From: Papaver somniferum
Taxonomy: Eukaryota > Streptophyta > Magnoliopsida > Ranunculales > Papaveraceae
Direction: 5' to 3'
DNA length: 64,000 nucleotides
Assembly: GCF_003573695.1 (NCBI RefSeq)
Contig: NC_039362.1
Coordinates: forward strand, 15,954,063 to 16,018,062
Part shown: piece by piece, positions 46,786 through 59,325 of the stretch
How the letters are laid out: each line of letters opens with the position of its first letter
Numbering within the stretch: position 1 is the stretch's first letter
The notes under the pieces: model-generated
Told to the model about the DNA's origin: nothing
The model's input: only the letters and a program-made list of their open reading frames with translations
Database searches by the model: none
Program-made: the position numbers and the translations under genes

Positions 46786-47000
46786 CTTATACTGAGGATG
46801 AGTCTATGACTCTATAGAACACCTACTTTTCAATTGTCATTTTTCCAAGGTAATGTGGATGCTTTCTCCCAGCCTCTCTTTTACATGTTCATGTTACTTT
46901 CAAGGATTACCATATTTTTTGGTGTGAAAATACCCTTACGCAATATGTTTATTAAATCGACTGCTGCCAAATGTTGGTTCATCTAGGATCTTTACTGATT
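46786..47000 (+). pseudogene. LINE zinc-finger region remnant
   Basis: With one frame change, the plus strand reads TEDESMT, then IEHLLFNCHFSKVMWMLSPS. This matches the Cys/His post-RT motif seen in the other LINE copies. Nothing else of this element is recognisable. Confidence 0.5.
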
Positions 47001-47913
47001 AATATAAGTCTTCAATCTCTCTGACTTTTGTTGTACAAACACGCGTAAAGTACTGGTCTCCTTAGATTGACTGTCAAACAAAGATTTTGAACTTAACCAG
47101 GATATCTCCAACGTAAACATTGTACAACCAACTTGGACCTAATCAGGATTTAATGAATTAACGATAGTTTTGGTCTTGTTTTATGTGATCAGGCATGATA
47201 GTTCAAGGGAGCTCGAGCTATATCTTGTCTCTTAACGAAGCAGTGATATGGGCTAGAGACAGGAATCTAAAACTATAAAAGGGTCTTTTGGCATCTCTTT
47301 GAATTTCTGTGTTAATTTAGTTTTCGTTTTGAGCTTTGTCAGCTTATTTTTCTCCATCTTCGTCCGTATTTTCCGTGTTAATCTCGATGTCTCTGTGATT
47401 TTGAAGTTTTCTTTTACTTCATAGTTTTCATGTTCTTTGGATTAGACCAGTGTTGTTTCTAGAAGATTCATCATTGACATTTCCGTCGTCGGCAGCAACT
47501 TCTATCTCTCGCTTGACCAGCAGTTTTCCATTTCCAGTTTCGCCTTTTTTTCTCGGATACTAAAATAAATTGATGGTTCCTTAATTGGTGCTACAGGGTC
47601 GGTAAATCTGTAAACTGTTATTTTGTTCTTTAGTCATTGCAGTATTCCTAGCCTCTCTAGATCTTTAACTTTTATCCGCATGAACCCAACGTCGTTGTAT
47701 TACTCTATCTGTGAAGACTCATTTGTTGCTTTTCAAGACCTTAGTTTTGTCCTGCTGTGTAATTTTACTACCATTATTCAGAGAAATTTTATGGTCTCTT
47801 GTTTTCCTAAAATTTTATTTACTGTTCACAACTACATTTTAATCTACTCATATTCCCTCCCTTTTAAATTCCTAGTAGATTTAGTTGTCTTAACCTCCTG
47901 TTCCAGAGACATT

Positions 47914-48492
47914 ATGAAAATTCCCTCTTGGAACGTCCAAGGAATTGGACCTCCAATTACTCAAGATCACTTCAACCACCTCAATCAATTTTAAAAGCCA
48001 GATATACTCTTCCTTGCCGAGACAAAAGCACCGTTGTCTCGAATGGAACTTTTCCTGAAAAAATCTCAATTTGCTGATTGGTTTATAGTACCTTATGTGG
48101 AAATTGCAAAAGGGCTAGCAATAGCGTGGCACAACAACATAGAAATGCATCTAATTTCATCAAACCTAAACGTGTGCCACTTTGAAACAAAAATTGGAAT
48201 AATTGAGGTGCTAATTACTTGTGTTTATGGTGCAGTTGAGCCGGAAGCTAAATTTGAGCAATGGTCGTATATTGCTAACATTGCTCAACAAGTCAACAAA
48301 CCTTGGTTGCTAATTGGCGACTTAAAAGTTATTCTAGACCCATATGAAAAACAAGGTGGAAATAAAACAAGTTCAAGTAGCAAATCTTTCATAATACGGA
48401 CAATTGATTCTTTGGGGCTTCAAGATGCGGGGTATGCTCAAATAATAGAGAAGGTGACGCCAGTATATGTGAAAGAATCGACAGAGCTTTAA
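47914..48492 (+). pseudogene. LINE copy 2: apurinic endonuclease domain
   Basis: It begins MKIPSWNVQGIGPPITQ. A stop follows ...HLNQF (47,992). The frame is open again at 48,034 through ITCVYGAVEPEAKFEQW and WLLIGDLKVIL; the usual GDFN/GDLN catalytic motif is GDLK here. Frame is lost near 48,440 at the FTWSN segment. Confidence 0.82.
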
Positions 48493-48530
48493 CATCCTTC
48501 CAGTGGACGCAAAATTTTCCAGACACAAAG

Positions 48531-50282
48531 GTGATTCATTTTCCTACAGTTGGTTCTGATCATACACCGCTCCTTCTTGATTCAAATCCAGAAAAACAAA
48601 AATTACAAAAACCATTTAGATGCATTAGATCTTGGCTGTCACATCCAACTTTAACTTCGATAGTTGCCAACTCTTGGAATTATCACTCCAGTACTACCCA
48701 GGACAAGAACATCTATTCGAAGCTGAAACTATTATCCTCGGATTTATCTCAATGGAATTCAGATGTGTTTGGAAACATCCATAAAAATATTAAATCCCTG
48801 AATAATAGGATTGAAAGCCTACATAGATCTAGAAATTTCGCCGAAAATCTAGGTAAAATCAGACAACTCCAAGCGGAATTAGGAAAATGGTACAAAATCA
48901 AAAATGATTACTATCGTCAAATTTCAAGAGACAAATTTTTCAAGGAATATGACCAAAACACGGAATACTTCCATGTTATAGCTTCCAATAGGAAAAGAAT
49001 CAATTATATAAACTCTCTTAGAGAACCATCGGGCCTTTGGCTTTCAGACAAAGATCAAATCAATACCCTTCTGGTAAACCACTTTACTCAGATAGGCATA
49101 TCCCAGAACAACAACTCGTTGGAAGACTTATCAAGTTTTATTGAACCTTGTATCTCTGAGGTCGAAAATTCATCGTTAATTGCTACTCCTTCAAAAGAAG
49201 AAATTTGGAATACAATTTCCAAAATGAACCAGTGGGGAGCTCCAGGACCAGATGGATTTCAACCAGGCTTCCTTAAAGCCAACTGGGATATAATGGGCCC
49301 GAATATAATCTGTACAGTTCAAGAATTTTTCAAAACCGGAATCCTAAACCCAGAATTAAATCATTCCTTCGTAACCCTGATTCCTAAAATAGCCAGCCCA
49401 CAAACCCCAGCAGATTTTAGTCCCATCATCTTGAGTAACTCAATATACAAGATCATATCCAAGATTTTAGCTAACAGGCTCAAACGTATCTTAAACAAGA
49501 TAATATCCCTTAACCAATCTGCTTTTCTTCCGGGGAGACAAATCACGGATAACATTATCATTGCTCATAAGCTTATCCACTCTATGAAAAACTCAAAAGC
49601 TACAAAAGGAAATTTTGTTTTAAAATTAGACCTCTCAAAAGCCTTTGACAGAGTAGAGTGGAATTTCATCAACTCGGCTCTATCAGCGTTTGGTTTTAGT
49701 CATTCGTGGGTTAACCTCATAATGCAATGCATTTCAACCACTTCATTTTCTATCCTTCTAAATGGCTCTCCGAGTCCAAATTTTTCCACTTCTAGAGGCC
49801 TAAGACAGGGTGACCCACTTTTGCCATACCTATTCTTAATATGCATGGAGATTCTTTCTAGACTCCTAGAAAAAGCAGTTTCCGAAAAGAAAATTTTGGG
49901 CATCAAGGTAAATAAAGATGCCCCGAATATTTCGCATATTTTCTTCGCAGATGACTGCTTTTTATTCACAAGAGCTGACCTTGGAGAGGCAAAAAACTTG
50001 TTAGATATTCTATCAAGTTTTGGCGAGATTACGGGTCAGATGGTAAACCTCCAAAATTCCGGTATCTATTTCAGTCCTAGAATTCACCCGAAACATGGGA
50101 AAATCATAGCGAGGATCCTAAAAGTTCCATTAATGAAAAAAAAAATGATAGATATCTGGGAACCCCTCTTTTCTTTGATAAAAATAGAAAAGAAAATTTT
50201 GAACCTCTGCTACAAAAATACTATGCCACTCTTAAAGGTTGGAAATCTAAGTTACTCTTTCAAGATGGTAGAACAGTTCTAA
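48531..50282 (+). pseudogene. LINE copy 2: reverse transcriptase (583 codons, catalytic FADD present)
   Basis: It starts after the endonuclease tail (VGSDHTPLLLD). It includes the coiled linker (NNRIESLHRSRNFAENLGKI), MNQWGAPGPDGFQPGF, FLPGRQITDNIIIAHKLIHS, KLDLSKAFDRVEWNF, GLRQGDPLLPYLF and the catalytic FADD at 49,944-49,955. The ORF leaves the correct frame near 50,140 (an A run) and stops at 50,282, short of the usual thumb region. Confidence 0.9.
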
Positions 50283-52014
50283 TAAAGTTCATCCTTCAAG
50301 GCTTTCCAACTTACCAGATGCAAGTGCTTTCTCTCCCTAAAGAAACGTTTGATCAATTAGATAGAATCCAAAGAGACTTTTGGTGGAATAAAAAATAAAC
50401 CCAAGAGCAGAGGGGTCTATATAAAGGCATGGATCAGCATATGCAAGCCTATTTCTCAAGGTGGTCTAGGTATCACGAATCCGCACCAATTTAACATAAC
50501 TCTCCTAATCAAACTAGCTAGCCGTCTTATTTCAGTCCAAGATCAACTTTGGGCTAAACTTCTCAAAGCAAAATACTTCCCAAACTCTCATCCTCTGGAA
50601 TTCTCCAGGTATTCTAAATTATCATGGATTTGGACTAGCATAAAAAAAAGGGCTGGAGCTCATTAAAGGTAATTTTGTCTGGCAAGTAAAAAATGGAGCT
50701 TCTACAAAAATTTGGGAATACAAGTGGGTTCCTAATACATATATTATTCAAAAGCCCATTAATATTCAAGATCTTGTTACGCAGAGGGTAAATGAGTTGA
50801 TAACTCCTGAAGATATTTGGGATCAAGACAAGCTCAATACCTACTTTAAACCAGATATAAAAGCTAAGATTCTAGCTATTTCTATGAAAAGACAATAACA
50901 AGACAAAATAAGATGGCAGCATCATCCCTCAGGAATCTTCTCGGCAAAAAATGTGTATAACTTTCTCATAAATCAAAACCAAGAAGAAAATAGCCTGAAT
51001 ACCTTTCCATGGCAAAAAATATGGAAGATACAAGTAATTCTGAGAATCAAATTATTTGTCTGGAAATTATCTCAAAAAACCCTCCCAACGAATTCAAGAC
51101 TCGGAGCTCATAATACAGACATAAACACATAGTGCCCAATGTGCGATTCACCGGAGCAAGAATCATAACAACACTTATTTATATTTTTCCCATTTGCAAG
51201 AGCCATTTGGTTTGGTCTCTCTCTTGAAGCAGTGAATACGAGAATTGGTTCAGACTCCATAGTTAATTGGATAAATGAGTAGATCACGGATCAATAATTC
51301 ATACAATGATCGGATAAAATCGCAACTATATATTGGTTTATTTGGAAGTACAGATGTTCGGTGGTGTTCGAAAAAATCATTCCAAATCTGAACCAACTCA
51401 TAGAGCAAATCAATAAATTCCCGCACAAGAATTCTCAAGGAAAGATCCAACAAAAAATGAAGAACAAAGAAAGAAATATCCCCAAGGAAAAATGGTCCGT
51501 CTTAAAGACGGACTGGATAATATTTATTGATGTGGCTTTTAAAAAATAAGATTCAACGATGGGATATGCCTTTCTACTTTACTCAGTGGACAATGAATCT
51601 TTCGTGCATATTGCAGCGGGATCGGAGTGGGCCTCCTCAACTTTTCATGCAAAATCAAAAGCCTTGTTAAAAGCCTCCTCATGGTTAAGTCAAAATATAT
51701 TATCTAGTGTCTCGATAGCAACGGACTGAAAAACTCTGGCAGAAATGATCAAAAAGACATGCAAAGATTCTCCTTGGGACGCGGATAATACCATTCAGGA
51801 AACTATCTCAATACTGGAAAATCTTCCACAGGCTCAGGTAAAGTATATAAACAGGAAATATAATTATGAAGCGGATGACATTGCTAAAGAAGCTCGGATA
51901 AAGCATCTTAGGCACATGTCTTCCAATATTCAGCAAAGAGTTTCAAAATCTAGTGTTATTTCCAATGTTTTTGTCAAACATGAGATTATAAATCTCTTGT
52001 ACTCTGTTATTTGA
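50283..52014 (+). pseudogene. LINE copy 2: thumb, zinc-finger and RNase H remnants
   Basis: Pieces in several frames match copy 1: DQLDRIQRDFWWN near 50,370, CPMCDSPEQE near 51,135, DWIIFIDVAFKK ending at 51,549, FHAKSKA near 51,645 (copy 1 has FHAESKP, so the catalytic Glu is Lys here), and YEADDIAKEA near 51,880. Many stops interrupt it. Confidence 0.78.
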
Positions 52015-53235
52015 TTAATAAAATTTGTCTTTCTATCAAAAAAAATAATCTTATATAAATGGTAAGATTAATAGTATGAAGTGGAAATATGAAGTAACAT
52101 TGAAAATCAAACTTCAAGTTTTAATAATTTATTTGGTTTTAATTAATTTACAGAGAAGCTGGTAGAGAAGGTGCCATTAGCTAATTACGCAAGAAAAATC
52201 AAATTTAGTAGTGAACTGGAGCACGATCCTTGTTTTTCTCATATATTAGTAGATGAATCCAATATTACGGTGATATTGTTAGATAACTCAACTAAAATTT
52301 TGTAACTCCCGTGGCTAACCTCACATGGAAGTCGTTTTGATATAATACTTCCTCTGTCCCAGAAAAGGTGGGTGAAATGACAAGGGTACCAAGTACACCA
52401 CAATCTTTTCGACATCAACCTATATGACATTGTTAGAGCATTTCTCTGTTGAACCCACCAGTGTTGGTATTGTAGTTGCAGGAAATCCTACAGTACACCC
52501 CTCATATAATTTCATTATTGATCAACTCATTCTTAGGTTTACACTCTTAATTTTATTGATTAAATTCTGGATGTTCTTACAAGGAGAATAAAGAAATCAA
52601 GAATGATCTCTGTTCTGAATTTCTCTCTCCTATTTACTTGTCTCTTACTCAAAAAAGATCTCTCTCCTTTACAACTCGAATGACTATTTATAAGGAAATA
52701 CATAGTGGATGACAGCTAATCTGTCCTTTATTTTCGGATATGGTTTGCGACATTCTCGCAACCTTACAAATGTTATCTTCGCAAGCTCTCTAATCTTCGC
52801 AAGACTATCACATCTTTCTCATGATCCTTGCTGACGTTGTTTCCGAAACTGTTCTGCGACGCTATTGTGCAATACCATTGATAATTTCGCTGAGACATAA
52901 TTGTTGCGAGAATATGATCCTACATCTTTATTGTTCCCGAATGCTTAAGACATCTTCGCAAGATAAACCTTTGTCTCCAGTTCGTGAAGATGCTTCTTCT
53001 GATTTCATTTCTTCCAAATCTCCTGCGACCTTTTCGCAAGATAAACCTTTATCTCCAACTCACGAAAATGCTGCCTCTGACTTCATTTCTCCAGTTGATC
53101 TCTACCCAAGTCTCTTCCTTTATCAAAATAAACCGTGAAAGGGATAAATATTGCTTTCAAGGTTTTATCTGAGATTCTGGATGATGGCAAGAAGTATTAT
53201 ACTGATCCCATCAAGTCTATATTTGCGAAATTCTG

Positions 53236-54780
53236 AGCAAGCATTTGTGTTCTGACAAAGCTGCTTCGCAGACAGCTTTAGAAAAAGAATATAATGCTCT
53301 TCGTCTTGAAAATCAGAAACTTCAGAATGTTTTGCTGGATCGTGACAATCTTCGCAAGAAGAATGATGAATTAAGAGGTATGATTTCCTCATATATGTCT
53401 TTAATTTGACTTTTCGATGGTTTTATCCTTCCCATGTTTAATTATCCTTTAAATCCCTCTTTCGCATGTTAAGCATTAAATCAGAAACGAGTAATGGAGA
53501 GATATCAATTTGAATATGCTGTTGAAGAAGCCCGTGTTGATAAATAAGTCTTAATGGATCAATATAACTAATTATATAACCTCTATTCATATTCTCTTGA
53601 TCAAATAAATAATCTTACCAATGAAAATACCCAATTAGTTCAAAGACAAGATCTATTAAGTAATGAAGTATCTCGTCTTTCTTATTCTTTAACCAAAGCT
53701 AATTTAGGAATGGAAACTTTATCAGATGAGAATAAAACCTTATCTCAAGAGAAGCAAGTTTATTTAAACAAGATGGCGATATCTTTGCAACAACTTAATA
53801 TTCTTCAAAAAGTATGTGCTGACCAAGAGAAATCTCTTCGCTCTTTAAGAAATGAACTTAAAGAAGTAACAGAATCATCTATCGCTGAAAGAGATACACT
53901 CATTCAAGGTAGAATTGCTTTAAGTGTGAAGGCAAATCAGCTTAAAGAACAATATTCCAAATTAGAAGAATCTTATTTTTCTCTTGCAAAGAAAAATGCC
54001 TTCCTTGTTTCTAAAGAGAAAAATCTTCAGTCTCGACTTAAAGGTTTAGTTGGAGATAAATTTGATGACGCAATGGACTATTGGGAGAATAGTTGTCTAT
54101 CTTTGATTCAACACCTTATTTCGCAAAAGGAAGGTAGTCATAATAGTTTGACTACCTTAATTATCTTTTCTTTGTCATATCTCTCTGAATTCCTTATTTT
54201 AACAAAATTTTGTATTCTATTTTTCGCAGAGTCTGGGAAGAATCTTCATTCCTCTATTTCTGACTTGGAGGCTAAATATGCCAAAATTCGCAAAGAGAAT
54301 TCCTTGCTCGTCTCTACCCTCACTGGTTCTCGCGATCGAGCAAAAAGAAGACTTGATTACCTTGCTTATTTTAAATATATTCAAGATAGGAATTATAAAA
54401 GAGCATTTCTTCTCCAAGTTCATCTCCGGGCTGAAGTCCTTGTAAATGACATCTTATTGTCCAACTCTCTTCCTCCTACATCAATTGATCCTTTAGAAGT
54501 AGATGATGATGAAATTCCTCGTCCTGCTGATAGTGATTATGATTATGAAAGCGGTGCAGAGGATAATTTCCTGGAAGATGAAGAAGAAGTTCCTTCTAAA
54601 GAAGTATCTGCTGGTGTTAATCAGAATGAGAAAGAAATTTCTCCTGAAGAAGTAATTGCTGGCGATAATCAAAATACTAGTCATGGCGAAGATCAAAGCC
54701 GAAATGAAGGAGAAGCTTGCGAGAATGTTGGCGAAGAATTTTTTTTATCTCCTGCTACTGATATTAACATTGAATCTTGA
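53236..54780 (+). CDS. Coiled-coil/acidic-tail gene, copy 1, antisense within the Gypsy LTR
   Basis: Three exon-like parts: about 53,236-53,379 (HLCSDKAASQTALEKEYNAL, then GTATGA), about 53,475-54,133, and 54,230-54,780. The middle and last are separated by a 96-bp intron (GTAGTC...TTCGCAG); its length is a multiple of three, so the unspliced frame also stays open (356 codons from 53,710). The protein is mostly heptad coiled coil (ENKTLSQEKQVYLNKMAISL). It ends in an acidic tail (DDDEIPRPADSDYDYESGAE) with two copies of a K/PEEV-type repeat. Stops near 53,552 and 53,571 damage exon 2. I recognise no family. A partner copy is at 63,385-64,000. Confidence 0.55.
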
Positions 54781-55612
54781 GTTTCTTTTATAGATTTGTT
54801 TTCTTGAGCTGTCTTATTTTTATCACTTTTGGGAGCTACATTTTTCAATCGACTTTGGAGTCAACTTTTTCTTTTAATATTTTGTTGATAAGAAAGATAA
54901 TGCTTCTTGTATATAGATTCCCATACTTTCCTCTCATTATCTTTCTTGCAAAAAATAATCTGTTATGAATGCTTATAATTAGTTTGTTTTATTATATGGT
55001 CTTATTTTTCCTTCCTAATTAAAGGTCTTATTATGCCATCTCTTGTCATTCCGACAAAATCGCAGGACGTCCTTGAACTTTCATACAAAAACCCATTGAT
55101 CTTGTCTTAAATTTTTCTTTTGTATTATGGCCTCTTCAGGAATGTTGCGACAATATGACAGGCCTAAATATTCTTGCGAAAATAAATCCCCATGACATTG
55201 TCGTCTTGCGATGAAATCGCAGGACGTCTTCGCACTTTCATGCGAAAACCCATTGATCTCATCTTATCTTTTTCTTTTGTATTATTGCCTCTTCAGGATT
55301 GTTGCACAAATATGACAAGCCTTAATTATCCTTGCGAATAATAAGCCTCATGACATTAGCGTCTTAAGACACTTATCAGCTCCCTAATGGAGGGTGCCGC
55401 CTTTATCTTCCACCTGGTTTCCCCTTCAAGGAGGCGTACTTCTACCATACAAGGTTAGCTCCTCCCATCCAGTCTTAACAACAACCAGTTTTTTTCGCAG
55501 CCTCTTGTCCCTTTTACCTATAGGGCTTATGGTTACGAGACTGCATCGTAAGTGGGGTTTTCTTCAGGCCGAGTGCAGTATAATCCAAGACTTGTCAAGA
55601 ATGGCAAGGACG
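54781..55612 (-). repeat. Gypsy LTR 5' portion with paired TCGCAA-rich 150-bp repeats
   Basis: Two units of about 165 bp (near 55,035-55,200 and 55,200-55,365) both contain AAATCGCAGGACGTC...TTTCATGCGAAAACCCATTGATCT...GCCTCTTCAGGA. The same duplication is present, inverted, at 62,640-62,990. A higher-GC block with ACTTGTCAAGAATGGCAAGGACG follows, up to the hAT insertion. Confidence 0.7.
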
Positions 55613-58600
55613 TAGGCCTGTCAACGGCACTTAACGTAACAAATAATGGCTCTGCCGCTACCGTTGCCGTTTAAATTAGCGGTTAACCGTTATCCGTTAA
55701 ATGCCGACGGAATTGTAAAATCCAAAACCATTGCCGTTACGTCGGACTTATCGGTTAACGGTTAATTTTCCGGTATTAACCGGTATGTCACAGGACAACA
55801 CAAAAGCAGGTTTAAAACACAAACCAATTACATAGAATAGTTCTAAATCCAAGCAAACAAGTTCTAAATCCATGACACACAGAAAAAAAAACATACAGAT
55901 GTTCATGTTCTAAACCAAATTACATGTTCAGATCATCACATGTTCTATCAAAAGAAAAAAACCAAGTTTTTGCAAAGAAAAGACAAAGGGATGCCAACTG
56001 CATCTGCAACTGCAAATGCATTCCTCCATCTCCAAATTCTCCACTGCCAATGCCAACTGCATTCCTCCTTAGTCCTCAACTTCTGCATTTTGAAAGGAAA
56101 ATGAAAAGTGTTAGACAGTGATGTCAGTGAAGCAACTTAAGTTGGCAAAGTGGCAATGTCAGTGCAATAAGCCAATAAAAGTAGCAATGTAAGTGCAATA
56201 AGCCAATAAAAGTGGCAATGTCAGTGCAGTCACAACTATCAGTAAAAGCTAGTAAAATATTAAGATATAAGGAAACTTACCAGTAACACAACTATTGCTC
56301 TCACTGAGAGTGAGATCTGGCAGCCAATCACCCAAACAAAGCAAAGCTTCAACAGATCTGGAGATAATGAACTCCTGTGAGTGTGAGAACTCTGCCACCA
56401 ATACTAAACATGGATTCTGATGCTACACTTGTCACTGGAACAGCCAATACATCTCTGCAATCCTTGAGAGAATTGGGTACTTAGCAGAATGATTCTTCCA
56501 CCAACTTAAGATATCAAACCTCATTTCTTCAGCATCTGTGCCTTTAGGAAGAACTGGTTTGCTAAGTATGTCTCCAATTCTGACTTCTCAACCTCAAACA
56601 TATTGTTTTCTATAATGAAATCATCATAACCAAATCCATATGATGTTGTTGTACTTGTACCTGCACAGCTCTTAAATGCAGTTGAATGCATTGCAGTATC
56701 AAAATAATCTGGAGCTGTAGTGTTTGTTTCATAAGCACAGAAAAGAGCATTGAGTGCAAGCTCAAATTTGTTATAGTGACTTTTATAGTGATCCACACCA
56801 TATACTCTCTTCATAAAAACTCCACCCATTTAGCTTTGTACCTAGGATCTAAAACAACCCCAATGCCCATCAAAGTGTTACTTTCTTTCCAGTAGCTATC
56901 AAATTTCATCCTCTATTATTGGCCATGTCTGATGTACTCATGCTGACTTGATTCCCATATCTTAATGCATCTATTAACTTCTTGCACCCCATTATAATAT
57001 AAATTTGCTGTGGGATACTTAATCCCAGCAAATTTGGTTGAAATGACATCAAACAATTCCAAACATTCACATATGTGTACTCCTTGTTCCCACTCCTTAG
57101 AGGTTGGTAGTATCTTGAAGTCATTATCTAAATCAGCTAGCCTAACAAAAGCTTGTCTCAGAAAGATTGCATCCTTTAACATCTTATAGGTGGAGTTCCA
57201 CCTGGTATCCACATCTAAACCCACAGACCTTGAAGAAGGAAGCTTAACTTGAGCAATAGAAAATTCAAATCTCTCTTTTCTAGCCTGACTTGCTTTGACA
57301 TATTTTTACACACTCTCTAACTGCATCTATAATGGAGCACCACTCTCATTCCACACCACAATGAGTGTAATACATGATTACTACACCTCATTGGAACATA
57401 TCCCCTTAAGAACTAAACAGTCTTTGCTATCAAGCGCATTCTTCAGATGGTCCATCATAACATTGTTGGAGCTAGCATTGTCAGCAGCAAAGCAAAAAGC
57501 TTAGTATCTATGTCCAATCTAGACATAATGATTTCACTACAGATGCTAGAACTTCTCCAGAATGGTGATGGCACTAAAGTATATGCAAGTGTTTTTCTTA
57601 ATCAGTTTCCAATCATCATCTATATAATGCATTGGTCACACAGCAATAACCATCCTTTGTATGCTTACATGACCACATATCTGTTGTTAAACTACACTTA
57701 GATGTAATTGTCTCAAATTGGTCTTGTAATTCTTTTTGAACTCAGTTCTTAGTTTCATGATATCTTCCCTAACTGTATTCCTAGTGTAAAGTTTAGCAGC
57801 AGGATTTAAAGACTTCACAAACCAACAAAATATGGATGCTCAACTATAGTGATTGATAACCATGTTTAGCAATCATTTTGGCAACTAGTATCCTAGTAGC
57901 ATCAGCATCATACTTCCAATTAGAAAGCTTAGTTTGTGCATTACCTGTTCTGACTGTAGTAATCTTTGTTTGTGCTTTCTTGTTTGCAGGCGTGTTTTGG
58001 CAAGTTTTGGCATGGTAATGCAATTTGCTGGTTCCTTGGCTACTAGGTGCAGTCATGCTCTTATTACAATGTTGCATTTAGATACAAGTATCCCAATCTC
58101 CTTACCTTTTACCATCTTCTTCAGTTAACCTTTCAAAATCATCCCAAACATCGACCTTACTGCACGCAGTTTCTTCTTGCTTCAGCTATAATTGGATCTT
58201 CATCTACTTCTATTTCTTCTACTGCTTCTTCTGTTGCAAGCAGCAGGTTTGATGAATTCCTGATTGTTGAACTTGAGATGCAGAAGGTAATTCAGATGCA
58301 ACTGAAAGTGATTGAGAGGGATGACTTCTTTTTGATGAACCAACGCAATTGGATGCTTCCTCTTTCGCTTGGGTCATGATTAATTTCACGATGAAAACCC
58401 TAATTTCAATTTTCTTCTCTCGTTTGTGAGTTGATTCAGTTGAAGAACAGAAGAAGAGAAATGATTTGATTCGAGTATAGTAACCTAGGTATAATGAATT
58501 TTACACGTGCTAGGCACACGTTAGCGGTTAACGGAACTAAGGCTAACGGAAATAGGTCTTTCGTTGCCGTTACCGTCGGATAAAATTAACCGCTACATTA

Positions 58601-58702
58601 TCGGTAATGGATAACGGATAACGGATATAATGGAACTAAACGTAACAGCAACCGGGTAATCGGATTCGGCTAACGGTTAACGGATTTCCATTGACAGGCC
58701 TA
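55613..58702 (-). mobile_element. hAT transposon (Ac/RICESLEEPER type), 3.09 kb
   Basis: Terminal inverted repeats TAGGCCTGTCAACGG and CCATTGACAGGCCTA enclose the element. The perfect 8-bp duplication CAAGGACG is at 55,605-55,612 and 58,703-58,710, the hAT signature. Subterminal regions are full of GTTAACGGTTAACCG-like motifs. The transposase is on the minus strand but broken. A coiled or MITE-like excision would restore the LTR sequence exactly. Confidence 0.95.
56270..58380 (-). pseudogene. hAT transposase, broken
   Basis: Recognisable pieces in order on the minus strand: a BED zinc-finger part near 58,077-57,844 (HCNKSMTAPSSQGTSKLHYH), the catalytic-domain segment at 57,224-56,916 (DVDTRWNSTYKMLKDAIFLR, LFDVISTKFAGIKYPTANLY), the C-terminal half at 56,829-56,521 (YGVDHYKSHYNKFELALNAL), and the hAT dimerisation motif near 56,520-56,330 (FDILSWWKNHSAKYPILS, AVPVTSVASESMFSIGGRVL). 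Frameshifts and stops separate them, so it is inactive. The N-terminus lies near 58,380. Confidence 0.85.
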
Positions 58703-58891
58703 CAAGGACGCTTCAAACGCCCTCGGCACTCTTGACTCAACCGTGTACCTCGGCGCCTTGATCAGATCTGCACTCCTTGGGAGAGTCCTTATTACCTTAG
58801 TCGCCCAACCTAAGACATATGCTTAAGTTGAGAATCCAAGGTGCCTCTCCCGGATGGGCTTTATTGACCCCAAATCTCCATGACTCAGGTT

Positions 58892-59265
58892 CTAAATATC
58901 ATAATTGAAAAGTAGCGGTTACAGAAGACGTGTCAAGAAATAAATGGAAGAGAGAGAGTACGTGTGATAAATTTGAGTATATGAAAAGATAAGCAGTTGC
59001 GACATTTCTCACATCATTCTCTACTTTGCAGAGAAGATATGAGAAGAGGCAAGATGTAGGATCAGATTCTCACAACAATTATGTCTCAGCGAAATTATCA
59101 ATGGTATTGCACAATAGCGTCGCAGAGCAGTTTCAGAAACAACGTCAACAAGGATCATGAGAAAGATGTGATAGTCTTCCGAAGATTAGAGAGCTTGCGA
59201 AGATAACATTTGTAAGGTTGCGATAATGTCGCAAACCATATCCGAAAATATAGGACAGATTAGCT
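58892..59265 (+). repeat. Internal part of the Gypsy LTR in plus orientation
   Basis: 59,035-59,265 is the inverted match of about 52,725-52,950 (TCGCAAACCATATCCGAAAAT, AATTATCAATGGTATTGCAC). It directly precedes the gag region but lacks the TATA box and the LTR end found at 52,431-52,700. The 5' LTR of the gag-bearing element is therefore incomplete. Confidence 0.65.
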
Positions 59266-59325
59266 GTAGTAAACCATAACCAAGATGGCGAAGGAAATCA
59301 AGAGGAGGGAAGAAAAAATTTACAT

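Larger units (their letters stand above)
47300..52045 (+). mobile_element. Degenerate plant L1-type LINE, copy 2
   Basis: Same family as the minus-strand copy at 23.8-28.95 kb: the endonuclease, RT and RNase H peptides align throughout. It ends CTGTTATTTGATTAATAAAATTTG followed by TCAAAAAAAA near 52,045. The 5' limit is uncertain; about 600 bp of leader precede the ORF2 ATG at 47,914. ORF2 is broken by a stop at 47,992, a frameshift near 48,440 and several changes after 50,140. Confidence 0.87.
52431..58891 (-). repeat. Long Tat/Ogre-like Gypsy LTR in minus orientation, split by hAT
   Basis: In LTR direction it begins about 36 bp in (GAACCTGAGTCATGG at 58,891; the full start TGTTACATGGCTC is seen at 62,193). 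It runs to AAATGCTCTAACA at 52,431, about 3.36 kb after removing the hAT insert. A TATA box (TATAAATAG) lies at 52,684-52,692 and AATAAA signals follow. The first about 800 bp match 62,229-63,005 almost base for base in inverted orientation (for example one difference in about 190 bp at 58,700-58,891). Its central part carries the antisense coiled-coil gene. Confidence 0.72.

Noticed and set aside
55394..55615. ORF at 55,394-55,615 and its near-identical partner at 62,360-62,629
   Set aside because: Similar because both lie in the inverted Gypsy LTR starts; frame is lost across copies and overlaps LTR structure, so not a gene.
58047..58379. Plus-strand ORF rich in Ser/Thr
   Set aside because: Antisense to the N-terminal part of the hAT transposase; no motif of its own.
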